Source of the DNA: Myxococcota bacterium
GTDB lineage: Bacteria > Myxococcota_A > UBA9160 > SZUA-336
Length of the DNA stretch: 36,695 nucleotides
NCBI GenBank assembly: GCA_035498015.1
Contig: DATKAO010000105.1
Location: 1-36,695 of the forward strand
Direction: 5' to 3'
Shown here piece by piece: positions 35,910-36,695 of this stretch. Position 1 is the first letter of the stretch; each line of letters begins with the position of its first letter. A model generated the notes under the pieces. It was not told where the DNA came from and made no database searches. It was given only the letters and a program-made list of their open reading frames with translations. A program made the position numbers and the translations under genes.

Positions 35910-36695
35910 GTGATCACCAAGCAGCAGGCTCTCGACTACCACCGCAACGGGCGCCCGGGGAAGGTGCAGGTCGTCCCGACCAAGAGCGTGCTCACCCAGC
36001 GCGACCTCTCCATGGCCTACACACCCGGGGTCGCGGCGCCTTGCCTCGAGATCCAACAGCGACCCGAGGAGGCCTACAGCTACACCTCGCGCGGCAACCT
36101 GGTCGCCGTAATCACCAATGGAACCGCGGTGTTGGGCTTGGGGAACATCGGGGCGCTGGCGGGCAAGCCGGTGATGGAGGGCAAGGGGGTCCTGTTCAAG
36201 CGCTTCGCGGGGATCGACGTGTTCGACATCGAGATCGCGACCGAGGACCCCGCGCTCGTGATCCAGACGGTGAAGCTGCTCGAGCCGACCTTCGGCGGGA
36301 TCAACCTGGAGGACATCCGGGCGCCGGAGTGCTTCGAGATCGAGGAGCGGCTGATCGCGGAGATGGAGATCCCCGTCTTCCACGACGACCAGCACGGCAC
36401 GGCCATCATCTCCGGTGCCGCATTCCTGAACGCGCTCGAGCTCACCAAGCGCCGCATCGAAGAGGTGCGCGTGGTGGTCGCGGGCGCCGGCGCGGCGGGC
36501 ATCGCCTGCGCGGACCTGTACGTGCACCTGGGTGTCTTGCCCGAGAACGTGCTCATGACCGACTCGAAGGGCGTCCTGTGGCAGGGCCGCACCGACGGCA
36601 TGAACAAGTACAAGGCGCGCTACGTGCGCAACACCAAGGCGCGCACCCTGGCCGACGCGCTGCGCGGAGCCGACGTGTTCGTCGGTGTGTCGTCG
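35910..36695 (+). CDS. NAD(P)-dependent malic enzyme, 3' end cut off by the window
   Basis: Malic enzyme oxidatively decarboxylates malate to pyruvate. The first 262 residues are present: [17 protein letters not shown], the catalytic Tyr block [46 protein letters not shown], the metal-binding [10 protein letters not shown] and the Rossmann motif [16 protein letters not shown]. This is the MaeB-like bacterial type. A phosphotransacetylase-like C-terminal domain, if present, lies beyond the window. The start is GTG at 35910. A TATCCT hexamer at 35843 may be its -10. Confidence 0.95.
   Translation, partial: MITKQQALDYHRNGRPGKVQVVPTKSVLTQRDLSMAYTPGVAAPCLEIQQRPEEAYSYTSRGNLVAVITNGTAVLGLGNIGALAGKPVMEGKGVLFKRFAGIDVFDIEIATEDPALVIQTVKLLEPTFGGINLEDIRAPECFEIEERLIAEMEIPVFHDDQHGTAIISGAAFLNALELTKRRIEEVRVVVAGAGAAGIACADLYVHLGVLPENVLMTDSKGVLWQGRTDGMNKYKARYVRNTKARTLADALRGADVFVGVSS

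Overview
The window looks like chromosomal DNA from a GC-rich (roughly 70% by eye) Gram-negative bacterium. A porin, several lipoproteins, signal peptidase II, an LptM-like protein, sigma-54 promoters and the argH-lptM-dapF-dapA-dapB order all point that way. The gene mix (REC-XRE regulator, hybrid kinase, secreted LamG and beta-helix proteins) suggests a deltaproteobacterial-type lineage such as Myxococcota or Binatota. That placement is inference. I see no phage, transposase, integrase or CRISPR array. Coding density is very high and no gene-free stretch exceeds 300 bases.

Layout. 1-3192: the 3' part of enolase, an exported unknown, a response regulator with an XRE DNA-binding domain, and facing it a small gene plus a membrane-anchored degenerate kinase-like protein. 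3304-9879: a tight same-strand block with a YejA/B/E-type peptide importer (binding lipoprotein and two permeases, no ATPase), a DHDPS/NAL-family aldolase, and a PfkB kinase fused to a KdsD-like isomerase. 9889-13441: an Hsp70 with unusual domain order, tRNA-Ala(CGC), and a membrane-anchored SGNH hydrolase whose 3' end runs antisense through the tRNA. 13515-18928: a secreted LamG protein, an ABM-fold protein, a MobA-like nucleotidyltransferase, YgfZ, a small lipoprotein and a DUF2064 glycosyltransferase-like protein. 18944-22348: a nitrogen block, with a porin and glnB-glnA each behind a good sigma-54 promoter. 22345-24874: two paralogous lipoproteins flanking a beta-helix protein, then a DUF6496 protein. 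24950-31613 (minus strand): a hybrid histidine kinase and the argH-lptM-dapF-dapA-dapB operon. 31694-36695: a PBP1b-type penicillin-binding protein, lspA, folK, transaldolase and a truncated malic enzyme.

The strongest unexplained signals are four. First, a short palindrome, GAGT(C/G)ACTC, and its core GAGTCAC recur across the window far more often than base composition predicts. Second, many starts have a TANNNT -10-like hexamer 6-8 bases before the start codon, which suggests leaderless mRNAs; at 18249-18274 one shared TATA core seems to serve two divergent genes. Third, the aldolase and kinase-isomerase fusion may form an undescribed sugar-acid route. Fourth, the Hsp70 has about 240 residues between its ATPase and substrate-binding domains and no C-terminal lid.
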